Below the pieces are notes generated by a model. That model did not search any database. It was not told the origin of the DNA and saw only the letters and a list, made by a program, of their open reading frames with translations. 64,000 bases of DNA from 13-2-20CM-66-19 sp036273735 (GTDB lineage: Bacteria > Pseudomonadota > Gammaproteobacteria > Steroidobacterales > Steroidobacteraceae), in contig DASUHA010000106.1 of the NCBI GenBank assembly GCA_036273735.1, positions 1 to 64,000 of the forward strand. The letters are read 5' to 3'. Position numbers and translations under genes: made by a program. Positions 41,400 to 53,646 of the stretch are shown here, piece by piece (positions within the stretch are counted from its first letter, which is position 1; the number at the start of each line of letters is the position of its first letter).

Positions 41400-44303
41400 T
41401 CATTCCCTGCCCGTCAGCAACGCCACCGGAAACGATTGCAGCGCCGCTGCTGCGCTCATCCTGCGCAGCCCGTCTTCGCGGATCGAGGGCACCTCCGCCC
41501 CGTCCAGCACGCTGAAGAGGGGTACACCGGGCCTCAACGGCAGCTGTACCGCGGTGTCAGCCCAAATTTCCCCGCCGAACTGTAGGCGTTGCCCGTCACC
41601 GGTCGTGCCTGCGGCGCCCAGCAGCTTGAGGTACAGGCGTGGCGCCAACACGACCGCCAGCCTTCCCTCGAGGCGGCGTGCAAAAGCGCAAAGATGCAGC
41701 GCGCGCTGTCCGGTGACCTTCAACGGTAGGTACTCCCCCAGCCGGAAAAGTTCAGGATCGCGCCGCCTGAGCTCCAGCGTCCTCGCGTGTAGAAAGAGCT
41801 TGCAGCGCGGATCGGTGAGATCGCCGGCGAGCGAGCGCGCGAGCGTCAGGTCGGCGGCGGTGTCGCCGGCCAGCCCGGCGAGGAGTCGGCGGCGCACGTC
41901 GTAGTCGACCGGCCGCCGGTTATCCGGATCGACCAGCGAGAAGTCCCACAGCTCATCGCCCTGATAGACATCAGGCACACCGGGCGCGGTGAGCTTGAGC
42001 AGGGTCTGCGATAGACCGTTCAGCAGCCCGAAGCGCACGATGCTCCGATTGAAGGCGCAGAAGTCGGCGAGGAAGAGTCCCCCCTCGCGGCGCTCGAGCG
42101 CCGCGCGGATGAACTGCATCAGGGCCTCTTCGTACTCCGGGTTAGCGGCCGCCCAGCTCGTGCGTTCCTTGGCTTCGCGCGCGGCTTTGAGCATGTAGGC
42201 CTCGATGCGCTCGCGATAGGCGCCAAGCCCGGCCTCGTCCGGCTCCGCAAGGGGCCAGCTGCCGATCAGGGTCTGATAGAAGAGATACTCGTCATCGGCA
42301 GAAGGTGCCGGCATTCCGCCGACCTCCCGGCGCCGCATGCGGTTGATTCGCCGCCAGCGGTCCACTGCCCGCCGCCACTCGGCGGGAATCTCCGACAGCA
42401 CGTTGATGCGCGCGCGCACGTCCCCCGAGCGCTTCGTGTCGTGCGTAGAGGTCGTGAGCATCTCGTGCGGCCAGTGCCTGGCGCGATATTTGGCATCGGT
42501 ATGAAAGGCGTTGACGCTCGAGCCATAGAGATCGGGCTCACCGCCCACTTCATTGAGCGAGACCAGCCGGTTGAAGCGGTAGAGCGCCGTGTCTTCGACG
42601 CCTTTGGCCGTGATGGGTGCCGTGATCTGCTGGAACTTCATCACGAAGCGGCGCATACGCTCGCGCGCGCTCTCGCCCTGTGCCGGAAGCTCCAGCAATA
42701 GGGCGCTGCGCACGAAATCGAACACCGATTGCTCGATCGAGGAGCCGCGCCTGCGCGCCCCCGCGATCGCCCAGTCGATGTAGCGCCGGTCGCTCTCGGA
42801 GACACTGTCCGTCACGTAGGTCCGGTAGACGGGAAAGCAGGCAATGACTTCGGCGAGGGCCCGCCAGAGGCTGGCGAGCGTGAAGTCCCGCGTTTGCCGG
42901 TCGCCACCGGCGATGCGCGCGAGGAGGTTTGCGGCCGTGTTGAGCTCGGAGGCGAGCGACTTGCGCAGTACCCGGTGCTGGCAGTCGTAGGTGACGTCCG
43001 GCCACAGCCGTGGCTCGCCGATGATGGAGCGGTAGGTCCTGCCCATCCGCGCTCGGGTGCCGGGGTCGATCAGCAGCCGATTCACCACGTTGGCAAAGTG
43101 ATAGCCGGTCTCGCCGTTGAGGGGCCAGTCGGCAGGCAGGCGCTCGAACGAGGCGGTGATCTTCTCCGCCACCAGGTAGATGGGCCGGGCGGCCCCGGCT
43201 GCAGTTGTCGTTCGTGCGATTCTCTCAGTCAGCCGGCGAAAATACCCGAGCGGGTCGTAGAGGCCATCCGCGTGGTCGATCCGCAGCCCATCGAGCTTAC
43301 CCGAGCCGATGAGCTCGAGGACGAGGCGATGCGTCGCCTCGAACACGGGCTCATTCTCCACCCGCAGCGCGGCGAGATCGTTGACATCGAAGAAGCGGCG
43401 ATAATTGATGTCATCGGATGCAACCCGCCAGTAGGCCAGCCGGAACGCCTGCGACTCGAGCAGCTCATGCAGCGGATCGAAGCTCGCGGGATCGCCGGGG
43501 TGGCCGGCCAGTCCCGCGAGTGCCTGGTCCACGGCCGCACAAACACCGGCATCTGCGGCGATGAGCTCGGCGAGCGCCCGCTTGTGTACCTCCTTGTCAC
43601 GATGGCGTTCGGCGATCCTGTCTGGCGTCGAACCGCGCCGGTCGGGGAGAGCGCCGAAGCGGTGCCGCAGAGCCTCGAGCCGCGCGTCGTGCTCGATCGC
43701 GAGCACGGCATCGAGGATGCGCGGGTACGTGCGCGGATCGAGCGGCAGGCGATGCTCGTGGTAGTGGATGGCAAAGGAGCCGAGCGTTCGCTCGAACTGC
43801 AGCTCGAGGTCGCCACGCTCGAGCACCGCGCCATACGGATCGGCGAGCACCGGCACCAGCACCTTGTCGGCAAGCGCTGCATTCACCGGGTTCCAATCGA
43901 TGTCGAAGTAGTCCGCGTAGATCGATGCCTGGCCGTTCTCGAGCACGTCCATCCACCAGGCATTGTCGGATCCCATGACACCGACATGGTTAGGTACGAT
44001 GTCGAGGATGTGCCCCATCTCGTGCGCACGCAGCGCTGCGACGAGCTGGTCGAACTCCTCACGGCTGCCGATCTCGGGATTGAAGGAGTTGTGGTCGACG
44101 ACATCGTATCCGTGGGCGCTGCCCGAGCGCGCACGGAAGTAGGGTGAGCAGTAGACGTGGCTGATTCCCAGTGCCGCCAGGTACGGGACGATCGCCGTCA
44201 GATCCCGGAACGTGAAGCCGGCATTGAGCTGCACGCGATAGGTGGCGCGTGGGATGTGCGCGACGGCGGGCCTGTCGGAACGCTTACGGCTAGCGTGCGG
44301 CAC
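41400..44303 (-). CDS. treY: Malto-oligosyltrehalose synthase
   Basis: The protein (967 residues from GTG 44303) is a GH13 enzyme with the TreY-specific N-terminus ATYRVQLNAGFTFRDLTAIVPYLAALGISHVYCSPYFRARSGSAHGYDVVDHNSFNPEIGS, DGLRIDHADGLYDP (nucleophile region), YLVAEKI and LTTSTHDTKRSGDVRARI. It converts the reducing end of maltodextrins to an alpha,alpha-1,1 linkage. An ATG at 44348 lies further inside treZ; I prefer the GTG at 44303 because GGAGCG precedes it. Either way treY overlaps the end of treZ. Confidence 0.95.
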   Translation of the reverse strand: MPHASRKRSDRPAVAHIPRATYRVQLNAGFTFRDLTAIVPYLAALGISHVYCSPYFRARSGSAHGYDVVDHNSFNPEIGSREEFDQLVAALRAHEMGHILDIVPNHVGVMGSDNAWWMDVLENGQASIYADYFDIDWNPVNAALADKVLVPVLADPYGAVLERGDLELQFERTLGSFAIHYHEHRLPLDPRTYPRILDAVLAIEHDARLEALRHRFGALPDRRGSTPDRIAERHRDKEVHKRALAELIAADAGVCAAVDQALAGLAGHPGDPASFDPLHELLESQAFRLAYWRVASDDINYRRFFDVNDLAALRVENEPVFEATHRLVLELIGSGKLDGLRIDHADGLYDPLGYFRRLTERIARTTTAAGAARPIYLVAEKITASFERLPADWPLNGETGYHFANVVNRLLIDPGTRARMGRTYRSIIGEPRLWPDVTYDCQHRVLRKSLASELNTAANLLARIAGGDRQTRDFTLASLWRALAEVIACFPVYRTYVTDSVSESDRRYIDWAIAGARRRGSSIEQSVFDFVRSALLLELPAQGESARERMRRFVMKFQQITAPITAKGVEDTALYRFNRLVSLNEVGGEPDLYGSSVNAFHTDAKYRARHWPHEMLTTSTHDTKRSGDVRARINVLSEIPAEWRRAVDRWRRINRMRRREVGGMPAPSADDEYLFYQTLIGSWPLAEPDEAGLGAYRERIEAYMLKAAREAKERTSWAAANPEYEEALMQFIRAALERREGGLFLADFCAFNRSIVRFGLLNGLSQTLLKLTAPGVPDVYQGDELWDFSLVDPDNRRPVDYDVRRRLLAGLAGDTAADLTLARSLAGDLTDPRCKLFLHARTLELRRRDPELFRLGEYLPLKVTGQRALHLCAFARRLEGRLAVVLAPRLYLKLLGAAGTTGDGQRLQFGGEIWADTAVQLPLRPGVPLFSVLDGAEVPSIREDGLRRMSAAAALQSFPVALLTGRE

Positions 44304-46151
44304 GGCTGCGCTCCAGGAGCCAGGTGACGCTCCACGGTGCCAGCTCATTGCGGGCGAGTGCCGCCCGGATCCCTGGGTGAGTTGCGAAAATCATGCGCCC
44401 GGCGGGCCGGCCGATGACCGGCGCCGAGTTGTCCTTCAGATTGGCGAGGAGGTGCAGCACGCCCTCGTCCCGCAGCCGAAAATCCACCGCGAAAGCGCCG
44501 CCCGGATCGAAAGCGACACACGCGCCCCCGAGAATGCGCGGCAAGAGCGGCACGATGTCGCGTTGGCGGATGGCAAGAAGGCGGCGGTAGTGATCGAACA
44601 TCCTGGCGTGGGTCGCCTTCGTGAGGCGGCTCCACTCGAGGTGCGCCGATGCGAAGGTCGCCGCATCGCCGGGGTCGGGTACGGAGCCCTGGAAATGAGC
44701 GAACTCGCGCAGACGCCCCTCGCGGACCTTGTCCGCGAGCCCAGGCTCGAAGTCACAGAAGTAGGGGAAGGGCTCGAGGGCGCCCCATTCCTCACCCATG
44801 AAGAGCATCGGCGGCGAAGGCGCGAGCAGCAGCACCGCCGCCGCGGCCCGCAGGGCCTCGGGACGCGCGAGCTGCGTGAGCCGCTCGCCCCGGGCGCGAT
44901 TGCCTACCTGGTCGTGATTCTGCAGGAAGTTGACGAACGCCGATGGCGGCAGATGCGCGCTGGGCTCACCGCGCGGCCTGCCGAGATGGCTGGAGCTCTC
45001 GCCCTGGTAGGCGAACCCTTCCGCGAGTGAGCGGCAGAGGAGCTTATGTGGCCGCTCCCGATAATCCTGGTAGTAACTGTCAGTTTCGCCGGTGAGCAGG
45101 ATATGGAGGCAGTGATGAACGTCATCGTTCCATTGAGCATCGAAAGTGGCGGCGGTGCCCGCCGGGCCGAGCCGGCGAGCCTCGTTGCCGAGGTTCTCGA
45201 GCACGAGATACACGGGCCGCTCGCGCCCCGGCCCTTCCCGAACTGCGCGGGCTATCTCGCTGAGGATGTGTGGCTCCCCGGCATCGAAGATCGCGTGCAC
45301 TGCATCGAGCCGCAGGCCATCGAGATGGTATTCCTCGAGCCAGTAGAGCGCGTTGTGGATGAAGAAATCGCGCACCGTGCGGCTCGCCGGCCCCTCGAAG
45401 TCGATCGCCGATCCCCAGGGAGTCGAATGGCGACCGGTGAAGAACTGCGGCGCGTAGCGGTGGAGGAAGTTGCCCTCGGGACCGAAATGGTTGTAGACGA
45501 CATCGAGTATCACTGCGATGCCGTGAGCGTGGGCCGCGCACACCAGCGACTTGAGGTCCTCCGGCGAGCCATAGACGGAGGCCGGCGCATACGGCAATAC
45601 GCCGTCGTAGCCCCAGCCGCGCGCGCCGGGAAACTCGGCGATGGGCATGAGCTCGATCGCCGTCACGCCGAGTCGCTGCAGATGCTCGAGCCTGCCCGCG
45701 ACGCCGGCGAAGGTGCCGTCCGGCGTGAACGTCCCGACATGCAGCTCATAGACCACGGATTCCTGCCATGGCCGGGCATGCCAGTCGCCGTCCGTCCAGT
45801 CGAAGACCTCAGGGTCGACCACCTCGCTCGGGCCATGCACTCCCAGCGGGTTGCATCGCGAGGCCGGATCGGGCACCAGGAGCTCGCCGTCGATCGAGAA
45901 GCGATAGCGGCTGCCGGCGCGCCCCTGATCGGTGATGAGCTCCAGCGTTTCCCAGGGCGTCTCGTCGCCGCGACGACGGGTCTCAGGGGTGTCAACGCAC
46001 ACCGAGCGCTTCAGTGGCACGAGCCTCGGTGGTCCGGCGGAAGATTCCAACACGAGATCGACGCGTCGGGCAGCAGGTGCCCAGAGGCGAAAGCGGACCT
46101 GTCCGTCGCTCAGGACCTGTGCCCCGAAGGGCATCTCGTGCCGCCGCCGGC

Positions 46152-46155
<4 letters not shown>
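44290..46155 (-). CDS. treZ: Malto-oligosyltrehalose trehalohydrolase
   Basis: The 621-residue GH13 protein has an N-terminal early-set domain (VRFRLWAPAARRVDLVLE) and catalytic positions Asp284 (LDGLRLDAVHAI), Glu320 (VYLVLENLGNEARRLG) and Asp415 (FLQNHDQVGNRARG). It releases trehalose from the product of TreY. The ATG at 46155 overlaps the treX stop codon (ATGA), giving translational coupling. A second ATG lies at 46134. Confidence 0.95.
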
Positions 46156-48332
<2,177 letters not shown>

Positions 48333-48350
48333 GGAGCGCCTCCGATGTCC

Positions 48351-51300
48351 CTACTCGGTGATGGCGAGAAGGCTATGGAGAGGAATGCGGGTCCAGTCGG
48401 GACGGTTCCCGAGCTCGTAGCGAACCTCGTAGAGGGCCTTGTCGATCTCGAAGAGGGTGAGGAGCGGCTGGGCCCGTTGCAGCGACTCATAGAGGCCCGT
48501 GACGCTCGCCACCTCGTCGTAGGCGGTGATGAAGGTGCGGCGCGTCTCCTGCTCCCAGGCGTGAAGTTGCTGCTCCCAGCGGCCGGACTCATCGCCTCCC
48601 TGCACCGAGTAACGGTCGAGCGCGGCGTGGCGGGCATACGCGAAGGAGCGCAGCATACCTGCGACGTCTGTCAGCGGGGAGTGCTTGAGACGGCGTTCCG
48701 CGAGCGTGCGTCCGGGCTCGCCTTCGAAGTCGACGATGATGAAATCGTTGCGCTTCAGGAGCACCTGACCCAAGTGGTAGTCGCCATGGCGGCGCGTCTT
48801 CAGACCTTGGGGCGCAGCCGACGTACAACGCTCGATACGCCGTAACAAAGCTCCGCGGCGCGCGACCAGCGATTCTGCATCCACCGCCACCGCCGGTGGT
48901 AGCTGCGGCAATCGAGCGGAGAGCAGCGTCAGGGTCGCATCCGCCGCGGCGCGCGTGGCTGCGCCCCATGCTGCCCCGTCTGCAGCGGTAATCGGTTCTG
49001 GCGCGAACGCTGGATCGTCCGTCCGATGGGCGAGCGCGCGGTGCAGTTCCGCCGTGCGGATGGCGAGCGTCCTGACCTGCGAGAGGTATAGGCCGTGCGC
49101 ATCGTCGAGCATCGGGACACCGCTGCGCCGGTCTTCGAGGAAACGTGCCAGGTAGTCGAGAGTATAGGTCCAGCCGTCACCCTGATTGGTGACGAACGCC
49201 TGGAGCAGGGCCATGGTGTAGGTGGCCGACTCGTCGTCGGTATACTCCGCGGCTCCGATGACCGGCACGATGTTGGGAAACCGGGCCACCTCGGTGAGGT
49301 AGCGGCCGATCTCCAGCTCCGGATTCAAACCAGGCTGCAGCTTGCGGTAGATCTTGAGGAAGAGTGCATCGCCGACCCGCAGCGTGGTGTTGCTGCTCTG
49401 TGCGCCGGTCGGTGTGACTGACAGCTCGGCGGCCGCATCACCGCGCATTTCCGGGTAGAGCGCAGTGGGCGTGAATCTCACGCGACCGTGTTGAGTAGGC
49501 AGCTCGGCCGAAGCCCCAATGGCATCGATGATTGCGCGCGCGAACCCGTCGTCGGAGCACGCGTCCGCGAGCACGCCGACGGTTGCCTGTTGGCGTACGC
49601 GTGCCAGGGCAGCCGGCTGAAGCCTGCGCCAACGCGCCTCTTCGGTGTCCTCGAATGCAATGGCGAGCGGGACGAAATATCGCTCGCTCACACCTTCGGT
49701 CTCGACGCTGTAGATGCCGGCAAACCAGCGAGGCAGCGGATCCTGGCGATCGGTGTGATCGAGAAGGCGAGCGCTCGTGATCGGGGCACCCTTGTTCGCA
49801 AACCAGCGTTGCGCCGCGACGTATTGCGGCACGATGCGCTCCTCCAGCTGGACGCGCAGCCGTTTCGCGAGCCCCGCGCGCCAGGCGGCGACCTTGTCCG
49901 GGAAGAAGCTGTTCCATCCCTCCACCAGCACGAGCACCGGCAGGTCCTCGCGCTGCAGCCGCTCATCATGCCAGGGCGGCGGGGCCGCCTCGCGGCTGAG
50001 GCGAAACCAGTAGAATCCGTAGGCCGGCAGGGTGAGCAGATACGGCAGCTCTCCCACCGGCGGGAACGGGGTTCGCCCCAACAGCTCGATGGGAATCGAA
50101 CCCTTGTGCTCGGAGAGATCGATCTCCACCGGCTGCGCCGAGCGCGAGAGATTCACCACGCAGAGGATCGTGTCCTCGGCATACTGGCGCAGGTAGACGA
50201 GCACCTTGCGGTTGCCGGGGCGGATGAAGCGCAGGGTGCCGCGGCCGAAGGCCTGGGAGGTCTTGCGCACGGCGAGCATGCGGCGCATCCAGTTGAGGAG
50301 CGATGAGCGGTCGCGGGTCTGCGCCTCGACGTTGACGGCCTCGTACCCGTAGATCGGGTCCATGATGGGCGGCAGATAGAGCTGCTGCGGATCGGCGCGC
50401 GAGAAGCCGGCGTTGCGGTCCGGGCTCCACTGCATCGGCGTGCGTACGCCGTTGCGGTCGCCCAGATAGAAATTGTCTCCCATGCCGATCTCATCACCGT
50501 AGTAGATGATCGGCGAGCCCGGCATGGAGAGCAGCAGGCTGTTCATGAGCTTGATCCGCTCCGGATCGTTCTCCATGAGCGGGGCCAGGCGCCGGCGGAT
50601 GCCGAGGTTGAGCCTCGCCCGCGTATCGGCTGCATACGCCTGATACATGTAATCGCGCTCGCGGCTGGTCACCATCTCGAGCGTCAGCTCGTCATGATTG
50701 CGCAGGAAGACCGCCCACTGGCAGGTGTCGGGGATGTCAGGGGTCTGATCCATGATCTCGACGATCGGATGGCGGTCCTCCTGCGCGATCGCCATGTACA
50801 TGCGCGGCATGAGCGGGAAGTGATAGGCCATGTGGCACTCATCACCGTCGCCGAAGTAATCGCGCACGTCCTCGGGCCACTGGTTGGCCTCGGCGAGGAG
50901 CATCCCCTGCGGGTGGCGGGCCGAGATCACTTTGCGGATGCTCTTGATGATCTCGTGCGTCTCGCGCAGGTTCTCGTTGTTCGTGCCCTCACGCTCGACG
51001 AGGTAGGGAATGGCATCCAGACGGAACCCGTCGACGCCGTGGGCCAGCCAGAACTCCATGATCCGGATCACCGCCCGCACCACGTGCGGGTTGTCGAAAT
51101 TGAGGTCGGGCTGATGGCCGAAGAAGCGGTGCCAGTAATAAGCCTTGGCGAGCGGGTCCCAGGTCCAGTTGGAGCTCTCCGTATCACGGAAGATGATGCG
51201 CGTGCCGTCGTAGCGCTCGGAGTTCTCGCTCCAAACATAGAAATCGCGCTTGGCCGAGTCGGCCGGCGCGCGCCTGGCGGCCTGGAACCAGGGGTGCGCG

Positions 51301-51650
51301 TCGGAGGTGTGATTGATCACGAGCTCCGTGATGACGCGCAGCCCCCGGCGGTGCGCCTCGCGCACGAAGGTGCGGAATTCCCGGCGCGTGCCGTACTGGG
51401 GATGGATGTTGTGATAGTCGGCGATGTCGTAGCCATCGTCGCGCCCGGGCGACGGATAGAACGGCAGCAGCCAGATGGTGTTGACACCCAGCTCCTGGAT
51501 GTAGTCGAGCTTGCGGGTGATGCCCGCGAAGTCGCCGATGCCGTCCTCGTTGCTGTCGAAGAAGGCGCGGACGTGCACTTCGTAGATGACCGCATCCTTG
51601 TACCAGAGAGGATCGCCGGTGAAAGGCGGCGGCTCGGCCGAGGCGTTCAT
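48351..51650 (-). CDS. treS: Trehalose synthase-maltokinase fusion (TreS-Mak)
   Basis: The 1099-residue protein has two enzymes. Residues 1-550 are TreS (GH13_16; Asp212, Glu254, Asp320 in GFRLDAIPYL, LLAEANQWPEDV and FLRNHDELTLEM), interconverting trehalose and maltose. Residues 570-1099 are maltokinase (Mak/Pep2), with VPQYVAAQRWFANKG at the N-cap and kinase motifs HGDYHLGQVLL and IIVDFEGEPGRTLAERRLKHSPLTDVAGMLRSF, making maltose-1-phosphate with ATP. The fusion channels trehalose to GlgE, encoded immediately upstream (TAA then ATG without gap). Confidence 0.97.
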   Translation of the reverse strand: MNASAEPPPFTGDPLWYKDAVIYEVHVRAFFDSNEDGIGDFAGITRKLDYIQELGVNTIWLLPFYPSPGRDDGYDIADYHNIHPQYGTRREFRTFVREAHRRGLRVITELVINHTSDAHPWFQAARRAPADSAKRDFYVWSENSERYDGTRIIFRDTESSNWTWDPLAKAYYWHRFFGHQPDLNFDNPHVVRAVIRIMEFWLAHGVDGFRLDAIPYLVEREGTNNENLRETHEIIKSIRKVISARHPQGMLLAEANQWPEDVRDYFGDGDECHMAYHFPLMPRMYMAIAQEDRHPIVEIMDQTPDIPDTCQWAVFLRNHDELTLEMVTSRERDYMYQAYAADTRARLNLGIRRRLAPLMENDPERIKLMNSLLLSMPGSPIIYYGDEIGMGDNFYLGDRNGVRTPMQWSPDRNAGFSRADPQQLYLPPIMDPIYGYEAVNVEAQTRDRSSLLNWMRRMLAVRKTSQAFGRGTLRFIRPGNRKVLVYLRQYAEDTILCVVNLSRSAQPVEIDLSEHKGSIPIELLGRTPFPPVGELPYLLTLPAYGFYWFRLSREAAPPPWHDERLQREDLPVLVLVEGWNSFFPDKVAAWRAGLAKRLRVQLEERIVPQYVAAQRWFANKGAPITSARLLDHTDRQDPLPRWFAGIYSVETEGVSERYFVPLAIAFEDTEEARWRRLQPAALARVRQQATVGVLADACSDDGFARAIIDAIGASAELPTQHGRVRFTPTALYPEMRGDAAAELSVTPTGAQSSNTTLRVGDALFLKIYRKLQPGLNPELEIGRYLTEVARFPNIVPVIGAAEYTDDESATYTMALLQAFVTNQGDGWTYTLDYLARFLEDRRSGVPMLDDAHGLYLSQVRTLAIRTAELHRALAHRTDDPAFAPEPITAADGAAWGAATRAAADATLTLLSARLPQLPPAVAVDAESLVARRGALLRRIERCTSAAPQGLKTRRHGDYHLGQVLLKRNDFIIVDFEGEPGRTLAERRLKHSPLTDVAGMLRSFAYARHAALDRYSVQGGDESGRWEQQLHAWEQETRRTFITAYDEVASVTGLYESLQRAQPLLTLFEIDKALYEVRYELGNRPDWTRIPLHSLLAITE

Positions 51651-53627
51651 TTAGAGAAAATAATCGAAATCCCGCTCGGTGCGCACCTTGCGGCGGATCC
51701 GGAACAGATGCGCCGCCGTGCCCGCGGGGTCGAGAGCCACGTAATTGCGGGGGCCGCGCCACAGGAAGCGGGCCCCCGAGAGCAGATCGTCCATCTGATA
51801 CGGCCCATCCGTCGGCAGTCCGAGCGCCGCCAGGTCGAGCTCCACCCAGCCGGTCTGCGGGTGGTGGGGATCGACGTTGACCACCACCAGCACGGAGTCC
51901 TCGCCGCTCGTCTTGCTGAAGGCGAGCAGCGCCTCGTTGTCGAGGGGATGAAACCTCGGGGCGGCATCGCTCTGCAGCGCCGGATTGTCGCGGCGGATGC
52001 GGTTGAGGCGCGTGACGAGGTCCCTGAGACTCGCCGGCTCGTCCCGATTCCACGAGCGCACCTGGTATTTCTCCGAGTCCAAGTACTCTTCCGAGCCGCT
52101 CTCGCGTGGGCGATTGTCCATGAGCTCGAACGCCGGGCCATAGATGCCATAGCTCGCCCCGAGCGTCGCCGCGAGGATGAGCCGGGTGACGAAGGCGGGC
52201 CGGCCGCCGAACTGCAGATACTCGGTGAGGATGTCCGGGGTATTGGGCCAGAGGCTCGGACGGAAGAACTCCCGCACCGGGCGCGAGCTGAGCTCGGTGA
52301 AGTAGTCGATGATCTCGCGCTTGCTGTTGCGCCAGGGGAAGTAGTTGTAGGACTGCGTGAAGCCGAGCTTGGCGAGGCGGTACATCACCTTCGGGCGCGT
52401 GAACGCCTCGGAGAGGAAGATGACCTCCGGGTGGGAGCGGTGGATCTCGCCGATCACCCATTCCCAGAACGCGAACGGCTTGGTATGCGGATTGTCGACG
52501 CGGAAGATGCGCACGCCCTGGGCGATCCAGAACTCGAACACGCTCTTGAGCTCCGCCCAGAGCCCCTTCCAGTCGTTGCATTCGAACCAGAAGGGGTAGA
52601 TGTCCTGGTACTTCTTCGGTGGGTTCTCCGCGTACTGCACCGAGCCGTCGGGGCGCTTCAGGAACCATTCCGGGTGCTCGCGCACGTAGGGATGGTCGGG
52701 CGCGCACTGGAAGGCGATATCGAGCGCGATCTCGATGCCGAGACTGCCGGCGCTCGCGAGCAGCCGGTGGAAATCCTCGAGCGTCCCCAGGCGCGGATGC
52801 ACCGCCTTGTGCCCGCCTTCGCGGCTGCCGATCGCCCAGGGGCTGCCCGGGTCACCGGGCGAGGCGCCGGTGCGGTTATTGGGCCCTTTGCGCTCGATCT
52901 CGCCGATCGGATGGATGGGCGGCAGATAGAGGACGTCGAATCCCATCGAGGCGACATAGGGCAGGAGTGCCTCGACGTCCGCGAGCGTGCCGTGCTCCCC
53001 CGGGCCGGTGGTGGCCGAGCGCGGGAACATCTCGTACCAGCTCGAGAAGCGGGCCCGCTCACGATCGACCTCGATGGTGAGCGGCGGATCCCACCGCTCG
53101 ATGAGCTGCGGGTCGGGACTGCGCCGCGCGAGCTCGTGCAGCGCATCGCCTTGCGCCAGCAGCGCCCGCTCCTCGCGCTCCCGGACCGGGTCGGCCAGTG
53201 CCTTGGCCCATTCCCGCAGCTGGCGCGCTAGCGGCGCCTTCATGCGCCCGGCATGCGCGAGGGCCAGCGCCGCGCCCTGTTGCAGCTCGACCTCGATGTC
53301 CTGCCCCGCCTGGTGTTTCTTAGCGAGCCCGCGTCGCCAGCTCTCGAGGTGATCGACCCAGGCTTCGACCGTGAAGAAGTAGCGGCCGAGCGCCTGGACG
53401 GTGAATTGGCCCTGCCAGCGGTCGTTGCCGAGGAGGCTCATCGGCATGCCGTGCCACTGCTTTTCGCCTTCGTGCCGATACAACAGCGATGCGGCAACTG
53501 CATCGTGGCCGTCAGTGAACACGTCCGCTTCCACGACGACAGTGTCACCCAACACACGCCGCGCCGGAAACCGGCCGCAGTCCACCTGCGGAGTCAAACC
53601 TTCGATGACGACGCGAGCCTTGGTCAT
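51651..53627 (-). CDS. glgE: Alpha-1,4-glucan:maltose-1-phosphate maltosyltransferase
   Basis: The 658-residue protein carries the GlgE marks: N-terminal beta domain (residues 1-100), RFSSWYEMFPRS, FDVLYLPPIHPIGEIERKGPNN, ALDIAFQCAPDHPY, nucleophile Asp378 in IFRVDNPHTKP and acid Glu407 in IFLSEAFTRP. It extends alpha-1,4-glucan with maltose units from maltose-1-phosphate. The gene is 19 bp after glgB and abuts treS-mak. Confidence 0.97.
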   Translation of the reverse strand: MTKARVVIEGLTPQVDCGRFPARRVLGDTVVVEADVFTDGHDAVAASLLYRHEGEKQWHGMPMSLLGNDRWQGQFTVQALGRYFFTVEAWVDHLESWRRGLAKKHQAGQDIEVELQQGAALALAHAGRMKAPLARQLREWAKALADPVREREERALLAQGDALHELARRSPDPQLIERWDPPLTIEVDRERARFSSWYEMFPRSATTGPGEHGTLADVEALLPYVASMGFDVLYLPPIHPIGEIERKGPNNRTGASPGDPGSPWAIGSREGGHKAVHPRLGTLEDFHRLLASAGSLGIEIALDIAFQCAPDHPYVREHPEWFLKRPDGSVQYAENPPKKYQDIYPFWFECNDWKGLWAELKSVFEFWIAQGVRIFRVDNPHTKPFAFWEWVIGEIHRSHPEVIFLSEAFTRPKVMYRLAKLGFTQSYNYFPWRNSKREIIDYFTELSSRPVREFFRPSLWPNTPDILTEYLQFGGRPAFVTRLILAATLGASYGIYGPAFELMDNRPRESGSEEYLDSEKYQVRSWNRDEPASLRDLVTRLNRIRRDNPALQSDAAPRFHPLDNEALLAFSKTSGEDSVLVVVNVDPHHPQTGWVELDLAALGLPTDGPYQMDDLLSGARFLWRGPRNYVALDPAGTAAHLFRIRRKVRTERDFDYFL

Positions 53628-53646
53628 CCGCCTCCCTACCGCAGTG

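Noticed and set aside
42729..44147. 472-codon open frame on the plus strand
   Set aside because: Antisense to treY, with no family match.
50694..53231. 845-codon open frame on the plus strand
   Set aside because: Antisense to treS-mak and glgE, both of which show full catalytic motifs.
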